Assembly: GCF_009765225.1 (NCBI RefSeq)
Contig: NZ_VMSF01000001.1
Span: forward strand, 1,798,001-1,862,000
Direction: 5' to 3'
Source of the DNA: Leifsonia sp. AG29
GTDB taxonomy: Bacteria; Actinomycetota; Actinomycetes; Actinomycetales; Microbacteriaceae
DNA length: 64,000 nt
Under the pieces are notes generated by a model that was not told the origin of the DNA, did not search any database, and was given only the letters and a program-made list of their open reading frames with translations. The translations under genes and the position numbers were made by a program. Within the stretch, counting starts at the first letter, position 1; each line of letters opens with the position of its first letter. Below are positions 36,306-45,911 of this stretch, piece by piece.

Positions 36306-36916
36306 TAAGCGGGGCGCGGCCAGGCTCCGGCGATGGAGGCGCGCACGTCGCCGAGAAGCTGCGGCAGCGCCTTCGTCTTGGCGATGATCGGGAGGAAGTT
36401 CGCGTCCTGGTTCCACCGGGGCACGATGTGCTGGTGGAGGTGCGCCGCGATCCCGGCTCCGGCGACCGCGCCCTGGTTCATGCCGATGTTGAAGCCGTCG
36501 TTGTTCGACACCTCCCGGATCACGCGCATCGCGGTCTGGGTGATCGAACCGATCTCGGCCACCTCCTCGGGCGTCGCCTCGTCGTAGGTGGCGATGTGGC
36601 GGTACGGGCAGACGAGCACGTGACCGCTGTTGTACGGGAAGAGGTTGAGCAGCGCGTAGGCGAGCTCGCCGCGGTGCACGATGAGGGCGTCCTCGTCGCT
36701 CAGGCTCGGTGCGACGCAGAACGGGCAGTCGTGCTTCGGGATCTGCTTGTCGGCCTCGATGTACACCATCCGGTGCGGTGTCCACAGGCGCTGGAACTCG
36801 TCCGGCACACCGACCAGGTACGACGGGTCGTCGACCCGCACGCCGGCCCCGGGCCCGTCGCCGTCGGCGCGGTGCCCGGGGTCGCCGTCGTAGCTGTCGA
36901 GGCTCAGGCGGGCCAT
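36305..36916 (-). CDS. HIT-family nucleotide phosphorylase/hydrolase
   Basis: 203 residues. [10 protein letters not shown] is the His-x-His-x-His triad loop; CPFC near residue 57 is part of the usual zinc site, and [18 protein letters not shown] is the conserved nucleotide-binding strand. Relatives in mycobacteria act on diadenosine polyphosphates (AP4A phosphorylase-like). The start [12 protein letters not shown] lies 13 nt inside thrS, giving an overlap, and a thrS-HIT order is usual for actinobacteria. The first 35 residues are acidic and less conserved, so a start further in cannot be excluded. Confidence 0.92.
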   Translation of the reverse strand: MARLSLDSYDGDPGHRADGDGPGAGVRVDDPSYLVGVPDEFQRLWTPHRMVYIEADKQIPKHDCPFCVAPSLSDEDALIVHRGELAYALLNLFPYNSGHVLVCPYRHIATYDEATPEEVAEIGSITQTAMRVIREVSNNDGFNIGMNQGAVAGAGIAAHLHQHIVPRWNQDANFLPIIAKTKALPQLLGDVRASIAGAWPRPA

Positions 36917-38871
36917 GCCGTGTCGACGAGCTCGTGGCTGCGGATGCTCTCGACGATCCGCTCGATGGCCTCGTCGACGGTCACGCCGTTGCGCTGCGTC
37001 CCGTCGCGGAAGCGGAAGCTGACCGTTCCGGCAGAGGCGTCCTCCTCGCCGACGATGAGCTGGAACGGCACCTTCGCCTTCGTGTGGGTGCGGATCTTCT
37101 TCTGCATGCGGTCGCCCGAGTGGTCGACCTCGGCCCGGACACCCCGCGCGCGGAGGCGCGAGATCACGTCGTCGAGGAAGGTCCCGTACGCGTCGGCGAC
37201 GGGGATGCCGACCACCTGGACGGGCGACAGCCACACCGGGAAGGCTCCGGCGTAGTGCTCGAGAAGGATAGCGAAGAACCGCTCGATCGACCCGAGCAGC
37301 GCCCGGTGGATCATGGCCGGCTGCTTGCGCGTGCCGTCGGCGGCGTTGTACTCGAGCTCGAACAGCTCCGGCTGGTTGAAGTCGAGCTGGACGGTCGAGA
37401 GCTGCCACGTGCGCCCGATCGCGTCGCGCGCCTGCACGGAGATCTTCGGACCGTAGAAGGCCGCGCCTCCCGGGTCGTCGACGAGCTCGAGGCCCGACTC
37501 GACGGCGACCTCGCGGAGGGTCTCGGTCGCGGTCTCCCAGCTCTCGTCGCTGCCGACGTACTTGTCGGGGTCCTTGGTGGAGAGCTCGAGGTAGAAGTCG
37601 GTCAGTCCGTAGCCGCGGAGGGTCTCGAGCACGAACTCGAGCTGACGGGCGACCTCGTCCCTGATCTGGTCGTCGGTCACGTAGATGTGGGCGTCGTCCT
37701 GCGTCAGCCCGCGCACACGGGTGAGGCCGGACAGCGTGCCCGACTTCTCGTACCGGTACACGGTGCCGAACTCGGCGAGGCGGAGCGGGAGCTCCCGGTA
37801 GCTGCGCCCGCGCGCGCGGAAGATCAGGTTGTGCATCGGGCAGTTCATCGGCTTGAGGTAGTAGTCCTGCCCCTGCCGGGTGATGTTGCCGTCGGCGTCG
37901 CGCTCCTCGTCGAGGTGCATGGGCGGGAACATGCCGTCCTTGTACCAGTTGAGGTGCTGACTGATCTCGTACAGGTGCGCCTTGGTGATGTGCGGCGTGT
38001 TCACCATCTCGTACCCGTTGGCGATGAGGCGCTCGCGCATGTAGTCCTCGATCTCCTTGCGGATGATCCCGCCCTTCGGGTGGAACACCGCGAGACCGGA
38101 CCCGATCTCGTCCGGGAAGCTGAACAGGTCGAGCTCTGCGCCGAGCTTCCGGTGGTCGCGCTTGGCCGCCTCCTCCATGCGCACCTGATAGGCGCGGAGC
38201 TCGTCCTTCGTGGGCCACGCGGTGCCGTAGATGCGCTGCAGCTGCGGGTTCTTCTCGGAGCCGCGCCAATATGCGGCGGCGACGCGGGTGAGCGCCCAGC
38301 CGTTGCCGATCATGCGGGTGTTCGGGAGGTGCGGACCGCGGCAGAGGTCCTTCCACACCGTCTCGCCGGTCTTGGGGTCGACGTTGTCGTAGATCGTCAA
38401 CTCGCCGGAGCTGACCTCGACGCTCTCATTGTCGCCTCCGTCGGATGCGGCGCCCTTGAGGCCGATGAGCTCGAGCTTGTACGGCTCGCCGGCCAGCTCG
38501 GCGCGGGCCTCGTCGTCGGTGACGACGCGGCGGACGAAGCGCTGGCCCGCGCGCACGATGCGCGCCATCTCCTTGTCGAGCACCTTCAGGTCTTCCGGCG
38601 TGAAGGCTTCGGCGACGTCGAAGTCGTAGTAGAAGCCGTCGGCGATCGGCGGACCGATGCCGAGCTTCGCCTCCGGGTTCACCGCTTGCACGGCCTGCGC
38701 GAGGACGTGGGCGGTGGAGTGGCGGAGGATGTTCAGCCCGTCGGGCGAGTCGATGGTGACCGGCTCGACGACGTCGGCGGTGGTGACGGTCGTCGCGAGG
38801 TCCTTCAGCTCGCCGTTGACGCGCATGGCGACAACGGAACGGTCGGTGAAGAGCTCGAAGCCGTCGGGCAC
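36904..38871 (-). CDS. thrS: Threonyl-tRNA synthetase
   Basis: 655 residues: TGS domain from [16 protein letters not shown], editing domain ([12 protein letters not shown], with CRGPHLPNT including the zinc cysteine), class II core with motif 2 [23 protein letters not shown], and the anticodon-binding C terminus [12 protein letters not shown]. The GTG at 38871 is chosen because AGGAG stands 8 nt upstream and the TGS start is conserved; upstream in-frame codons lie in the intergenic region. A TAGAGT -10-like box is near 38915 on the minus strand. No T-box structure was recognised. Confidence 0.97.
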   Translation of the reverse strand: MPDGFELFTDRSVVAMRVNGELKDLATTVTTADVVEPVTIDSPDGLNILRHSTAHVLAQAVQAVNPEAKLGIGPPIADGFYYDFDVAEAFTPEDLKVLDKEMARIVRAGQRFVRRVVTDDEARAELAGEPYKLELIGLKGAASDGGDNESVEVSSGELTIYDNVDPKTGETVWKDLCRGPHLPNTRMIGNGWALTRVAAAYWRGSEKNPQLQRIYGTAWPTKDELRAYQVRMEEAAKRDHRKLGAELDLFSFPDEIGSGLAVFHPKGGIIRKEIEDYMRERLIANGYEMVNTPHITKAHLYEISQHLNWYKDGMFPPMHLDEERDADGNITRQGQDYYLKPMNCPMHNLIFRARGRSYRELPLRLAEFGTVYRYEKSGTLSGLTRVRGLTQDDAHIYVTDDQIRDEVARQLEFVLETLRGYGLTDFYLELSTKDPDKYVGSDESWETATETLREVAVESGLELVDDPGGAAFYGPKISVQARDAIGRTWQLSTVQLDFNQPELFELEYNAADGTRKQPAMIHRALLGSIERFFAILLEHYAGAFPVWLSPVQVVGIPVADAYGTFLDDVISRLRARGVRAEVDHSGDRMQKKIRTHTKAKVPFQLIVGEEDASAGTVSFRFRDGTQRNGVTVDEAIERIVESIRSHELVDTAWPA

Positions 38872-39056
38872 CTGTCCACTCCTTGAGTCGTGACGGAAAA
38901 GGGATGGCTCAACTCTAGTCGGCGCGACGCCGGATGCCCGCCGCAGCGCGGGTCCACGACACTGTGGAGGGGCGCGAACCGCTGAGTCCCGAGCGGCGCT
39001 ACGATTCCCGCACGGGTGCGCCTCGCGCACCGCCTCGTCCGAGCGAAGGAGCACCG

Positions 39057-40520
39057 ATGAGCACCTCAGCCGCCACTCCGTCCCGCGGGCTCGAAGTCCG
39101 CTCCATCGACTACGTCCCGCTCTCCGAGCGCCACGGCAAGGTCTCGCACATCGGTCCGCTCTGGTTCATGAGCAACGCGCAGATCGCGACCCTTGCCACC
39201 GGGCTCATCAGCATCACGAGCGGCGGGAACCTGATCTGGTCGTTCATCGCGATCGTCCTCGGTATCCTCATCGGCACCTTCTTCATGGCCGCGCACTCGT
39301 CCCAGGGACCGCAGCTCGGCCTCCCACAGATGATCCAGTCGCGCCCCCAGTTCGGCTACGTGGGTGCTCTGCTCGTCTGGCTGTTCGCGTACATCCAGTA
39401 CGCCGGTTTCAACATCTTCAACTCGGTGCTCGCTGGCGAGGCCGTCGGCGGCGCGATCAGCAAGGAACAGTCGACGAACCCGCTGTGGATCTGGGTCGTC
39501 ACGATCGTCGCGGTCGTCATCGCGCTCGTCGGATACGACCTCATCCACACGTTCGAGCGCTATCTGATGTACGTGACGGTGGCGATGCTGATCCTGCTGA
39601 CGATCTCGGCGATCGTGCACCTGCACATCCCGGCGTCGCAGTTCGACCTCTCCCACTTCAACGCGGTGGCGTTCTTCGGCCAGCTGGGTGTCGCCGCCGG
39701 CTACCAGATCTCGTGGGCGATCTATGTCTCGGACTACTCGCGGTACCTGCCGCCGACGACCTCCGCCAACAGAACCTTCCAGTGGACGTTCTGGGGCAGC
39801 GCGCTCGGCGGCATCTGGGTGATGTTCCTCGGCTCCTGGGTCGCCGTCTCAGCGAAGGACATCGGCACGAACACCGTCGAGGACCTCAAGCACGTGGCGG
39901 ATCTGCTTTTTCCCGGCTTCGGCATCATCGCCCTGATCATCGCGGCCCTCGGCCTGGTGTCCGTCACCGCGCTGAACATGTACGGCGGGTCGCTCACGCT
40001 CATCTCGTCGATCGACAGCTTCGTGAAGGTGCGGCCCACGCTCACCATCCGGGTCATCACCCTCGCGGTGACGGCGGCGATCTCACTCGTTTTCGCGCTG
40101 TACGCGACCGAGAACTTCCTCGGCGACTTCAACGCATTCCTGTTGCTGATCCTCTACCTGTTCATCCCCTGGACGGCAGTGAACCTCACCGACTTCTTCA
40201 TCGTCCGCAAGGGCCACTACGCGGTCGCCGAGATCTTCGAACCGAACGGCATCTACAAGCGCTGGGGATGGCCCGGAATCAGCGCCTACCTGCTCGGGTT
40301 CGTCGTCATGATCCCCTTCTTCGACGTCGCGGGCTTCTACGAGGGCCCGGTGTCCAAGGCTCTGGGCGGTGTCGACATCTCGCTCTTCATCGGGCTCCCG
40401 GTCGCTGCGGTCGCGTACTGGCTGATGACGCGGAACATCGACGTCGCCGCAGAGCAGGAGCTCGCCCGCAAGCAGGCGCGCGAGATCGAGGAGGCCGCGG
40501 CGCTGCACGAGCTGCCCTGA
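39057..40520 (+). CDS. NCS1-family cytosine/purine permease
   Basis: 487 residues with about 12 transmembrane helices. Residues 1-40 are cytoplasmic and end in [20 protein letters not shown], typical of the nucleobase:cation symporter-1 (CodB/purine) family. Other family marks are [19 protein letters not shown] (helix 2-3), [13 protein letters not shown], and [22 protein letters not shown] lies 6 nt before the ATG. Substrate cannot be told from sequence; cytosine, purines or hydantoins are possible. Not in an operon with catabolic genes. Divergent from thrS across a 185-bp gap. Confidence 0.9.
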   Translation: MSTSAATPSRGLEVRSIDYVPLSERHGKVSHIGPLWFMSNAQIATLATGLISITSGGNLIWSFIAIVLGILIGTFFMAAHSSQGPQLGLPQMIQSRPQFGYVGALLVWLFAYIQYAGFNIFNSVLAGEAVGGAISKEQSTNPLWIWVVTIVAVVIALVGYDLIHTFERYLMYVTVAMLILLTISAIVHLHIPASQFDLSHFNAVAFFGQLGVAAGYQISWAIYVSDYSRYLPPTTSANRTFQWTFWGSALGGIWVMFLGSWVAVSAKDIGTNTVEDLKHVADLLFPGFGIIALIIAALGLVSVTALNMYGGSLTLISSIDSFVKVRPTLTIRVITLAVTAAISLVFALYATENFLGDFNAFLLLILYLFIPWTAVNLTDFFIVRKGHYAVAEIFEPNGIYKRWGWPGISAYLLGFVVMIPFFDVAGFYEGPVSKALGGVDISLFIGLPVAAVAYWLMTRNIDVAAEQELARKQAREIEEAAALHELP

Positions 40521-40799
40521 CCCGCCCTGAGCCGCACTGCGGCCGCCAGATCATCTGACCCTCGCTCGACGGTCCCGCTCCCGAGCTCGCGTCCGGCGCG
40601 AGTCGAATCGCGGGTGGAAGCCACGCACCCATCACGGTATTGGGCATCGGCGAGCTGCCGAAGGTGCCAGAGCTGGTTGACAGGAGCGTAGGGAGTGTGA
40701 TCGGGATCCTTCGGGACCTGCGTCCACAAATAACCAACGCGCGCAGTTGCGGTAGCCGTGTTCGGCGATCCGTCCGCATCCGGCCGTTACGCTGCAGCA

Positions 40800-41243
40800 A
40801 TGACCGACAAGATCCGCGTCCACGTAGCCGACTCGCTCACCGATGACGACCTCGCCGCCATTGAGCGGCTCCTCCCGCAACTGTCGTCGACGGCGAGGTT
40901 CGACCGGGGCCGTGTCGAGTCGATGCTCAAGCACGACGGGACCGACCTCATCGTCGCCCGCGAGGGCGGCCGGATCGTCGGTATGACGACGCTTGCGTCG
41001 TTCCCGCTGCCGACCGGCGTCCGCGGCCATCTCGACGACGTCGTCGTGGACCGGGAGTTCCGCGGCCAAGGGATCGCACGGCTGCTGCTCGAGGCAGTGA
41101 TCGACCTTGCACGGAAGCGAGGGCTGCGGACACTGGATCTCACGTCGCGACCTAGCCGCGCGTCCGCCATCCGGCTGTACGAGTCCGTCGGGTTCGAGCG
41201 ACGAGATTCAATGCTGTTGCGGTACTCCGGCGAGCTGGCGTAG
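40800..41243 (+). CDS. GNAT-family N-acetyltransferase
   Basis: 147 residues, single GNAT domain. LDDVVVDREFRGQGIARLLLEAVIDLA is motif A with the acetyl-CoA loop RGQGIA, and SRASAIRLYESVGFERRD is motif B. Substrate unknown. The ATG at 40800 has no Shine-Dalgarno but a TACGCT -10 box ends 6 nt upstream (40788-40793), so the mRNA is probably leaderless. The 279-bp stretch before it (40521-40799) shows no other gene. Confidence 0.88.
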   Translation: MTDKIRVHVADSLTDDDLAAIERLLPQLSSTARFDRGRVESMLKHDGTDLIVAREGGRIVGMTTLASFPLPTGVRGHLDDVVVDREFRGQGIARLLLEAVIDLARKRGLRTLDLTSRPSRASAIRLYESVGFERRDSMLLRYSGELA

Positions 41244-41282
41244 CCGAGCCCTACACTGACAACATCGCGCGAACGGGGGACA

Positions 41283-41816
41283 ATGTCGCGGGCAATTTCG
41301 TGTGCAACGGCCACGGCGCTTCTCATTCTGCTCGCCCTGACAGCGTGTACCGGCACCGCCCACACCCCGATCTCCGTCCACAAGGTGATCCACCCGGCGT
41401 CGCCGACCGCGACGCCGCCCTTCACACCGACCGCAACACCCACGCCCGTCCCTACAGTTGCTGCGTGCCACGGCTGGGGATTCTGGGAACGCGACTACGA
41501 GAGCGAAGCGCAGCAGCCCGTGGACTGCGGTCCTATCCAGTACGCCACCGGAACGGTCCGTGTAGATGGCAAGGGTGTGCCGGTGGCGTACACCGTCGCA
41601 CCCGGCGACATCTGGGAGTTCATCGCCAAGCGCTTCGATGTCGGCACGGCTTATCTGACCGCGATCAACGCGGTGCGGCGCGAGGACGTGACGCAGGTCT
41701 ATGTCGGCGACACGATCAACCTCGACCCGGCGACGATCACGAGCGTCGGTGATGAGAACGGTGTCGTCTACCACCACCTCGACCGACTGCCCGATCCGCA
41801 CGTGCCTCAGCAGTGA
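41283..41816 (+). CDS. LysM-domain lipoprotein
   Basis: 177 residues: signal peptide with lipobox LTAC (Cys22), a Thr/Pro-rich linker (about 28-60), a CHGWGFWERDYESEAQQPVDCG segment with two cysteines, and a C-terminal LysM-like domain VAYTVAPGDIWEFIAKRF ... NAVRREDVTQVYVGDTINL. LysM binds peptidoglycan, so the protein likely anchors between membrane and wall. TACACT (-10) and GGGGGA (ribosome-binding site) precede the ATG. Alone on the plus strand, 39 nt after the GNAT gene. Confidence 0.88.
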   Translation: MSRAISCATATALLILLALTACTGTAHTPISVHKVIHPASPTATPPFTPTATPTPVPTVAACHGWGFWERDYESEAQQPVDCGPIQYATGTVRVDGKGVPVAYTVAPGDIWEFIAKRFDVGTAYLTAINAVRREDVTQVYVGDTINLDPATITSVGDENGVVYHHLDRLPDPHVPQQ

Positions 41817-42206
41817 GAACGCAGCCGCACTCCGAGGCTGGAGGGCGGCTCGACTTCGCCGAGACCCTTAACCGGCTTTCACGCAGAGGATGTGATTTCC
41901 CGCGCGTTCACCCGGACCTGGCAGACTTCGCCGGACCGGCAGGAGACCGCTCCGGGGCGGAGCGTTCTGCTGATGGCCGACTCGTGATGGAGGCGGCACA
42001 GGCGTGACCGCCGGACCGAGCCGCTAGGGGGTGTGCCGCGGCGGTCACGTCCGCTACACACCGGCTTGCCTGTCGCCTGGCCGCGAATCGCCCGGACGAC
42101 GAGACTCCCACTTCTCGGGAGACCATTCGGCGGAGGCTGGATCACGCGAGGGAGAACGATCCCGACACGCTGGGGCGCTCGGATGATGTGCTCCTACACT
42201 CGGCTC
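41817..42206. other. 390-bp intergenic region with one long hairpin
   Basis: No credible coding sequence is seen. It holds one clear inverted repeat, CGTGACCGCCG at 42003-42013 and CGGCGGTCACG at 42039-42049 (11-bp perfect arms, 25-nt loop), without a U tract. Its last part contains the TACACT -10 box of the next gene. Confidence 0.6.
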
Positions 42207-43460
42207 ATGCAGACGCATGACGTGGTCGTGATCGGTGCCGGGTTGGCGGGCCTGCGGTGCGCTGTGGAACTAGCGGCCCGCGGCCGCGACGTGGTCGTGC
42301 TCGAGGCCGCGGATCGCGTCGGTGGGCGCCAACGAACCGACCGCGTCGACGGCTTCGCCCTTGACCGCGGGTTCCATGTCTTGAACACCGCGTATCCGGC
42401 CGTTCGCGCCGCAGTAGACGTCGACAGCCTCTCCGTCGCGGTGTTCCCGACCGCTGTCCGGGTGCGCCGCACGGACGGCTCGATGGCCGCGCTCGCGCAT
42501 CCGCTCCGGCATCCCCGTCTACTCCCTGCCACGATCGCAAGCGGTCTTGTGACACCGCGTGACCTCGTGGGACTCGTCCGGTGGCTGGGGCCGATCGCCC
42601 TGCGGCCGCGCGCTGCGGTAGCTCGCCCCGACCGCACCATCGGCGAGGGCTGGGACGCCGCGGGCCTCACCGGAGCGCTGCGCACCGAGGTGCTGTCCCC
42701 CTTCTTCTCCGGAGTCCTCGCCGACTCGTCGGAATCGACGTCCGATACTTACGTGCGTCTGCTCGCCCGGTCATTCCTCCCCGCAGCTGCAGGACTGCCT
42801 CGAGAGGGCATCGCGGCGCTCCCGATCGCGCTCGCCTCGCGCGCACGCGCGGCGGGAGCCGACATCCGGCTCGGCCGCGCGGTGAGCCGGCTGCGGCGAC
42901 GAGACGGTCACTGGGAGGTGGACGCCCACGGCGAAGGAGCTCTGCACGCGCGCGACGTCGTCGTGGCGGTGGGCGCGGAGGCGCTCGTGGGGCTCGTGAA
43001 CGTGCGCGCCCCCTCCACCCGGGGATTGCAGACCTGGTGGTTCGCGACAGAGGAAGCCCCGGCGTCCGCGCTGCTGACGGTTGACGGCACTCGCGAAGGC
43101 CCGATCGTCAACGCACTGGCTGTCTCCGCCACGATCCCGGAGGCGGCACCCCGAGGCCGCCACCTGGTGCAGACCACCTGCCTGTGGGCACGCGACAGCG
43201 TGGCGAGCGAGGGCGACGTGCGCGCCCACCTCCTGCAGTTGTACGGGCCAGCGTCGGCGTCGTGGCAACTCCTCCGTCGCGATGACATCCCGCACGCTCT
43301 CCCCGCGCTGCCCCCGCCTCTGCGGCGCTCCTCCCCGGCTCGCATCGGTCCCGGACTGCATGTCGCGGGCGATCACCGCGAGTCACCGTCGATCCAGGGT
43401 GCGCTTCACTCGGGCCTGCGGGCGGCGAGATCAGTGCTGGCCGAGCCGCCGCGGGGTTGA
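42207..43460 (+). CDS. FAD-dependent amine oxidase/desaturase-like oxidoreductase
   Basis: 417 residues. The N-terminal dinucleotide fold VVVIGAGLAGLRCAVELAARG followed by VVLEAADRVGGRQRTD is the flavin-containing amine oxidase/phytoene desaturase signature; the C-terminal LHVAGDHRESPSIQGALHSGLRAA closes the FAD site. Substrate unknown; relatives are annotated protoporphyrinogen-oxidase-like or carotenoid-type. The start MQTHDVVVIG at 42207 has a TACACT box ending 6 nt upstream (42195-42200), so it is probably leaderless; a longer reading frame upstream is not needed. Confidence 0.9.
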   Translation: MQTHDVVVIGAGLAGLRCAVELAARGRDVVVLEAADRVGGRQRTDRVDGFALDRGFHVLNTAYPAVRAAVDVDSLSVAVFPTAVRVRRTDGSMAALAHPLRHPRLLPATIASGLVTPRDLVGLVRWLGPIALRPRAAVARPDRTIGEGWDAAGLTGALRTEVLSPFFSGVLADSSESTSDTYVRLLARSFLPAAAGLPREGIAALPIALASRARAAGADIRLGRAVSRLRRRDGHWEVDAHGEGALHARDVVVAVGAEALVGLVNVRAPSTRGLQTWWFATEEAPASALLTVDGTREGPIVNALAVSATIPEAAPRGRHLVQTTCLWARDSVASEGDVRAHLLQLYGPASASWQLLRRDDIPHALPALPPPLRRSSPARIGPGLHVAGDHRESPSIQGALHSGLRAARSVLAEPPRG

Positions 43461-43564
43461 CGTGCCGACAGTCGACGGGCACGCCGCATGCGCGGTTTCA
43501 CTCTTCTGACAGAGATGTCCGCGATTTCGAGCGGGCCAGCGGATGCCCTGGCATCATGATCGAT

Positions 43565-44179
43565 TCACGCGCCCTGCTGTGTTCCCGTGAGTAACTCGCT
43601 GGTCATGATCCGCGCTGCGCGCCTCGCGGCGGCGATGATGGCATCGTCGGGCGCGTCCGTGGACGCCGCCGCTTGCACAGCGACGTTGATCGACAGCAGT
43701 GCCATGCGGAGCATCACGACAGCCTCAGCGGTGCGCGTCGGAAGAAGTTCACTCAGGAACTCTGCGATTTGAGACAAGCCGGCGCCGACGCGGGTCTCCT
43801 CGGGCCCGGCCAAGCCGGTCAGCAGACGAGGATTCGCGGCAAGGAATCGAATGCCCTGCAACTTCTCTTCGGTGAACGAATCCACCCAGCGCGCTACCGC
43901 GTCCGCCAGCAGATGAGGCGATGCTGGCTGCTCCCTGATCCAGGCAAGCAGTTCTTCTGCCTCGTTCCCGCGTTGGTCGAGGAGAGACTGCAAGATCGCC
44001 TCCTTGCCGTCGAAGTAGTAGTACAGCGACGCCTTATTGATACCCAGCTCATCCGCGATCTGCCGGAGCGACGTCGCCTCATATCCCTGCTCCGTGAACA
44101 GCCGCAAAGCCACCTGCTGCGCCGCCAGACGAGTCCGCGACCCGCGACCGCGCGCCCCGATCTGCTGTGTCTCGTTCAT
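43565..44179 (-). CDS. TetR-family transcriptional regulator
   Basis: 204 residues. N-terminal helix-turn-helix about residues 15-62 with RLFTEQGYEATSLRQIADELGINKASLYYYFDGKEAIL; the C-terminal ligand domain has no recognisable subtype. Divergent from an SRPBCC gene, with two identical-geometry palindromes in the 78-bp gap, so it most likely represses both genes and responds to a small molecule. Its own ATG is 10 nt from the first half-site. Confidence 0.93.
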   Translation of the reverse strand: MNETQQIGARGRGSRTRLAAQQVALRLFTEQGYEATSLRQIADELGINKASLYYYFDGKEAILQSLLDQRGNEAEELLAWIREQPASPHLLADAVARWVDSFTEEKLQGIRFLAANPRLLTGLAGPEETRVGAGLSQIAEFLSELLPTRTAEAVVMLRMALLSINVAVQAAASTDAPDDAIIAAARRAARIMTSELLTGTQQGA

Positions 44180-44188
44180 GGAGCCATT

Positions 44189-44235
44189 CTACCTACCAGC
44201 AGGTAGACAATCTACCAACCGGTAGGTACTCTACC
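44189..44235. promoter_or_regulatory. Paired TetR operators between tetR and SRPBCC gene
   Basis: Two palindromes of form CTACC-N4-GGTAG: CTACCAGCAGGTAG at 44193-44206 and CTACCAACCGGTAG at 44212-44225, 19 bp apart start to start. Extra half-sites CTACC occur at 44189 and 44231. The sites fill the divergent promoter gap, so one regulator can repress both directions. Confidence 0.8.
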
Positions 44236-44257
44236 GATGGCCGATGAAAGGGAGACC

Positions 44258-44719
44258 ATGAGCGAGTACACCGTCATCCGCGACTACCCATACCCGACCG
44301 ACGAAGTCTGGGCCGTTCTGACCGAGCCGGAGCAGGTCGCTCGATGGACCACGACCGGGCAGGGAGGACGAACCGAAGGCTTCGCGGCCGTTCCGGGCAC
44401 GAAGTTCCGGTTCGTGGGAAAGCCGACCGTGGGCTGGGCGGGAGTGGTCTACTGCGAGGTGTTAGCCGTCGATGCCCCGCACTCCCTGCACTACACCTGG
44501 AAGGGCGACGAAGCCACCGGCGACCTCACCGACGTCACGTACCTCCTCGAAGAAACACGAGAGGGCACGAGGTTTACCTGGCATCACACCGGGTTCACCG
44601 GCGTCGGAGGCTTCGTGATGTCGAAGCTGCTCGCCAACGTGCGCAGGAAGATGCTCACCGACGGCGTGCCTCCCGTGCTGGAGACTTACCACCGGGCGCA
44701 AAAGCGACCGACGCGCTGA
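44258..44719 (+). CDS. SRPBCC (AHSA1-like) domain protein
   Basis: 153 residues, a single START/Bet v1-like fold: VIRDYPYPTDEVWAVLTEPEQVARWTT, FRFVGKPTVGWAGVVYCEVLAVD, and FTWHHTGFTGVGGFVMSKLLANV. Such proteins bind hydrophobic ligands or act as AHSA1-type stress proteins. The ATG at 44258 is preferred (GGGAGA 3-8 nt upstream) over an ATG 21 nt earlier. Controlled by the adjacent TetR protein through the paired operators; the inducer is unknown. Confidence 0.88.
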   Translation: MSEYTVIRDYPYPTDEVWAVLTEPEQVARWTTTGQGGRTEGFAAVPGTKFRFVGKPTVGWAGVVYCEVLAVDAPHSLHYTWKGDEATGDLTDVTYLLEETREGTRFTWHHTGFTGVGGFVMSKLLANVRRKMLTDGVPPVLETYHRAQKRPTR

Positions 44720-44774
44720 ATGAAGCCCGCCACATGTCGGATTTGGGGCGACGCTCGGCGGGACATTCGCGCTA

Positions 44775-45446
44775 TTGAACCCACCATCGGGCGGTCCAGT
44801 CCCACGTAGTCCGGTCCCGGGCGTCGATGCCACACTCTCTTCGACGGCGCACACGTACATGGAGGCGGCGAAGCGCAACGACTGCGGCATGACCCGCGCG
44901 CTTACGACATCTCACACGACGGCCTGGTGCGACGGCTCTAGGCTGCTTTCGTACACGTTCATTGGACGCTCCGGCGACGATGGCGTGGTTGTCCTCATCG
45001 GCGCGATTTCGCTAGCGGGCTGCGCCGCGTCCCCGGTCGCGGCCAAACCCAAGATCGATTCGCCGAGCGCGACTCCGACGCATCCCCCTGTGCTCTCAGA
45101 CCCGCGCGATCGGATCGGTGAGAGCTGTGCCGTGCTCGCTATGGTTCAGACAGAGCTCGAAAACGCCTCCATGCAGCACGACAAGGGCACCCTCTCGGAT
45201 GCTCAATTCGCTGCGATCGTCAACACCGCGCCTACGACGCTGAAGGCGCTGAGCATGCTTGCAACCCACGGGCTGGAGAGCCAGGTCGGCGGGCTCCTCG
45301 AGGACACGACAATCACGCCTCCAGTTGTGGAAGGAGCGGCGTTCAACCCGCACGGCGAGCCGTTCCAGCGCGACATGCTCCAGGCTGTCGCAGCCTGCAG
45401 CCAGAACGGAACGCCAATCGGCGTCCTTGAGGAGGGCAACGGTTAG
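44775..45446 (+). CDS. Composite lipoprotein-like reading frame (possibly two fused remnants)
   Basis: A 223-codon frame. Residues 24-66 (AHTYMEAAKRNDCGMTRALT ... TTAWCDGSRLLSYTFIG) look like part of a soluble extracytoplasmic domain with two cysteines; immediately after comes VVVLIGAISLAGCAAS, a signal-peptide core with lipobox LAGC that should be N-terminal. So either translation starts at GTG 44985, giving a 153-residue lipoprotein with a signal lacking basic residues, or two genes have been joined by deletion. The C-terminal domain (SCAVLAMVQTELENASMQHD ... AACSQNGTP) has no known family. Ends 89 nt before the tRNA-Val gene. Confidence 0.5.
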   Translation: MNPPSGGPVPRSPVPGVDATLSSTAHTYMEAAKRNDCGMTRALTTSHTTAWCDGSRLLSYTFIGRSGDDGVVVLIGAISLAGCAASPVAAKPKIDSPSATPTHPPVLSDPRDRIGESCAVLAMVQTELENASMQHDKGTLSDAQFAAIVNTAPTTLKALSMLATHGLESQVGGLLEDTTITPPVVEGAAFNPHGEPFQRDMLQAVAACSQNGTPIGVLEEGNG

Positions 45447-45501
45447 TAGCGAGTTAGGCCGCGTTGTTGGCCCGGACGAGCGATCACAACATGCCGCAAT
45501 G

Positions 45502-45524
45502 GAAAAACCCCCGGTCTCCCGGGG
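45502..45524 (-). terminator. Intrinsic terminator of the tRNA operon
   Basis: Minus-strand RNA: CCCCGG-GAGA-CCGGGG stem-loop (45509-45524) followed by GUUUUU. It lies 11 nt past the tRNA-Val(GAC) 3' end. Confidence 0.85.
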
Positions 45525-45535
45525 CTTTCTCTCTG

Positions 45536-45607
45536 TGGGCGATACTGGGATCGAACCAGTGACCTCTTCCGTGTCAGGGAAGCGCGCTACCGCTGCGCCA
45601 ATCGCCC
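45536..45607 (-). tRNA. tRNA-Val (anticodon GAC)
   Basis: 72-nt cloverleaf: acceptor GGGCGAT/ATCGCCC with discriminator A, D arm GCGCAGCGGTAGCGC, anticodon stem CTTCC/GGAAG with loop CTGACAC (anticodon GAC), and TTCGATC T-loop. CCA is not encoded. Third gene of a minus-strand Gly-Cys-Val operon. Confidence 0.96.
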
Positions 45608-45633
45608 GAGCCTGATCGCGATGATCAGGATCG

Positions 45634-45704
45634 AGGTGGATACGGGATTCGAACCCGTGTATACGGCTTTGCAGGCCGCTGCCTCGCCTCTCGGCCAATC
45701 CACC
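45634..45704 (-). tRNA. tRNA-Cys (anticodon GCA)
   Basis: 71-nt cloverleaf: acceptor GGTGGAT/ATCCACC with discriminator U73 as required for tRNA-Cys, anticodon loop CTGCAAA (GCA), T-loop TTCGAAT. CCA is not encoded. Confidence 0.96.
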
Positions 45705-45775
45705 GAACGCCACAACACGGATGCGTACCGTACCGTATTCGAGAAGCCCGGATCCGAAGATACCGGGCCCACTCG

Positions 45776-45848
45776 AGCGGATGACGAGACTCGAACTCGC
45801 GACCCTCACCTTGGCAAGGTGATGCGCTACCAACTGCGCTACATCCGC
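45776..45848 (-). tRNA. tRNA-Gly (anticodon GCC)
   Basis: 73-nt cloverleaf: acceptor GCGGATG/CATCCGC, discriminator U, anticodon loop TTGCCAA (GCC), T-loop TTCGAGT. First gene of the minus-strand tRNA operon. CCA is not encoded. Confidence 0.96.
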
Positions 45849-45882
45849 ATTTCGCGCTGCAGTTCCCTGCGGCACTTGAACG

Positions 45883-45911
45883 ACTTTAGCCGAAAGGATC
45901 GGCGATCACAA
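45883..45911 (-). promoter_or_regulatory. Promoter of the tRNA Gly-Cys-Val operon
   Basis: Minus strand: -35 TTGTGA (45911-45906), 17-nt spacer, -10 TAAAGT (45888-45883), 35 nt ahead of tRNA-Gly. This is the clearest sigma-A-type promoter in the window. Confidence 0.75.

Noticed and set aside
36917-38356. Long minus-strand frame joined to the HIT gene
   Set aside because: It is thrS read in another frame; the HIT protein starts at 36916 with its own ATG.
38872-39056. T-box riboswitch upstream of thrS
   Set aside because: No T-box sequence or specifier hairpin could be recognised in the 185-bp gap.
40337-40729. Minus-strand frame over the end of the NCS1 permease gene and the following gap
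   Set aside because: Most of it is antisense to the permease and no family motif or ribosome-binding site is seen.
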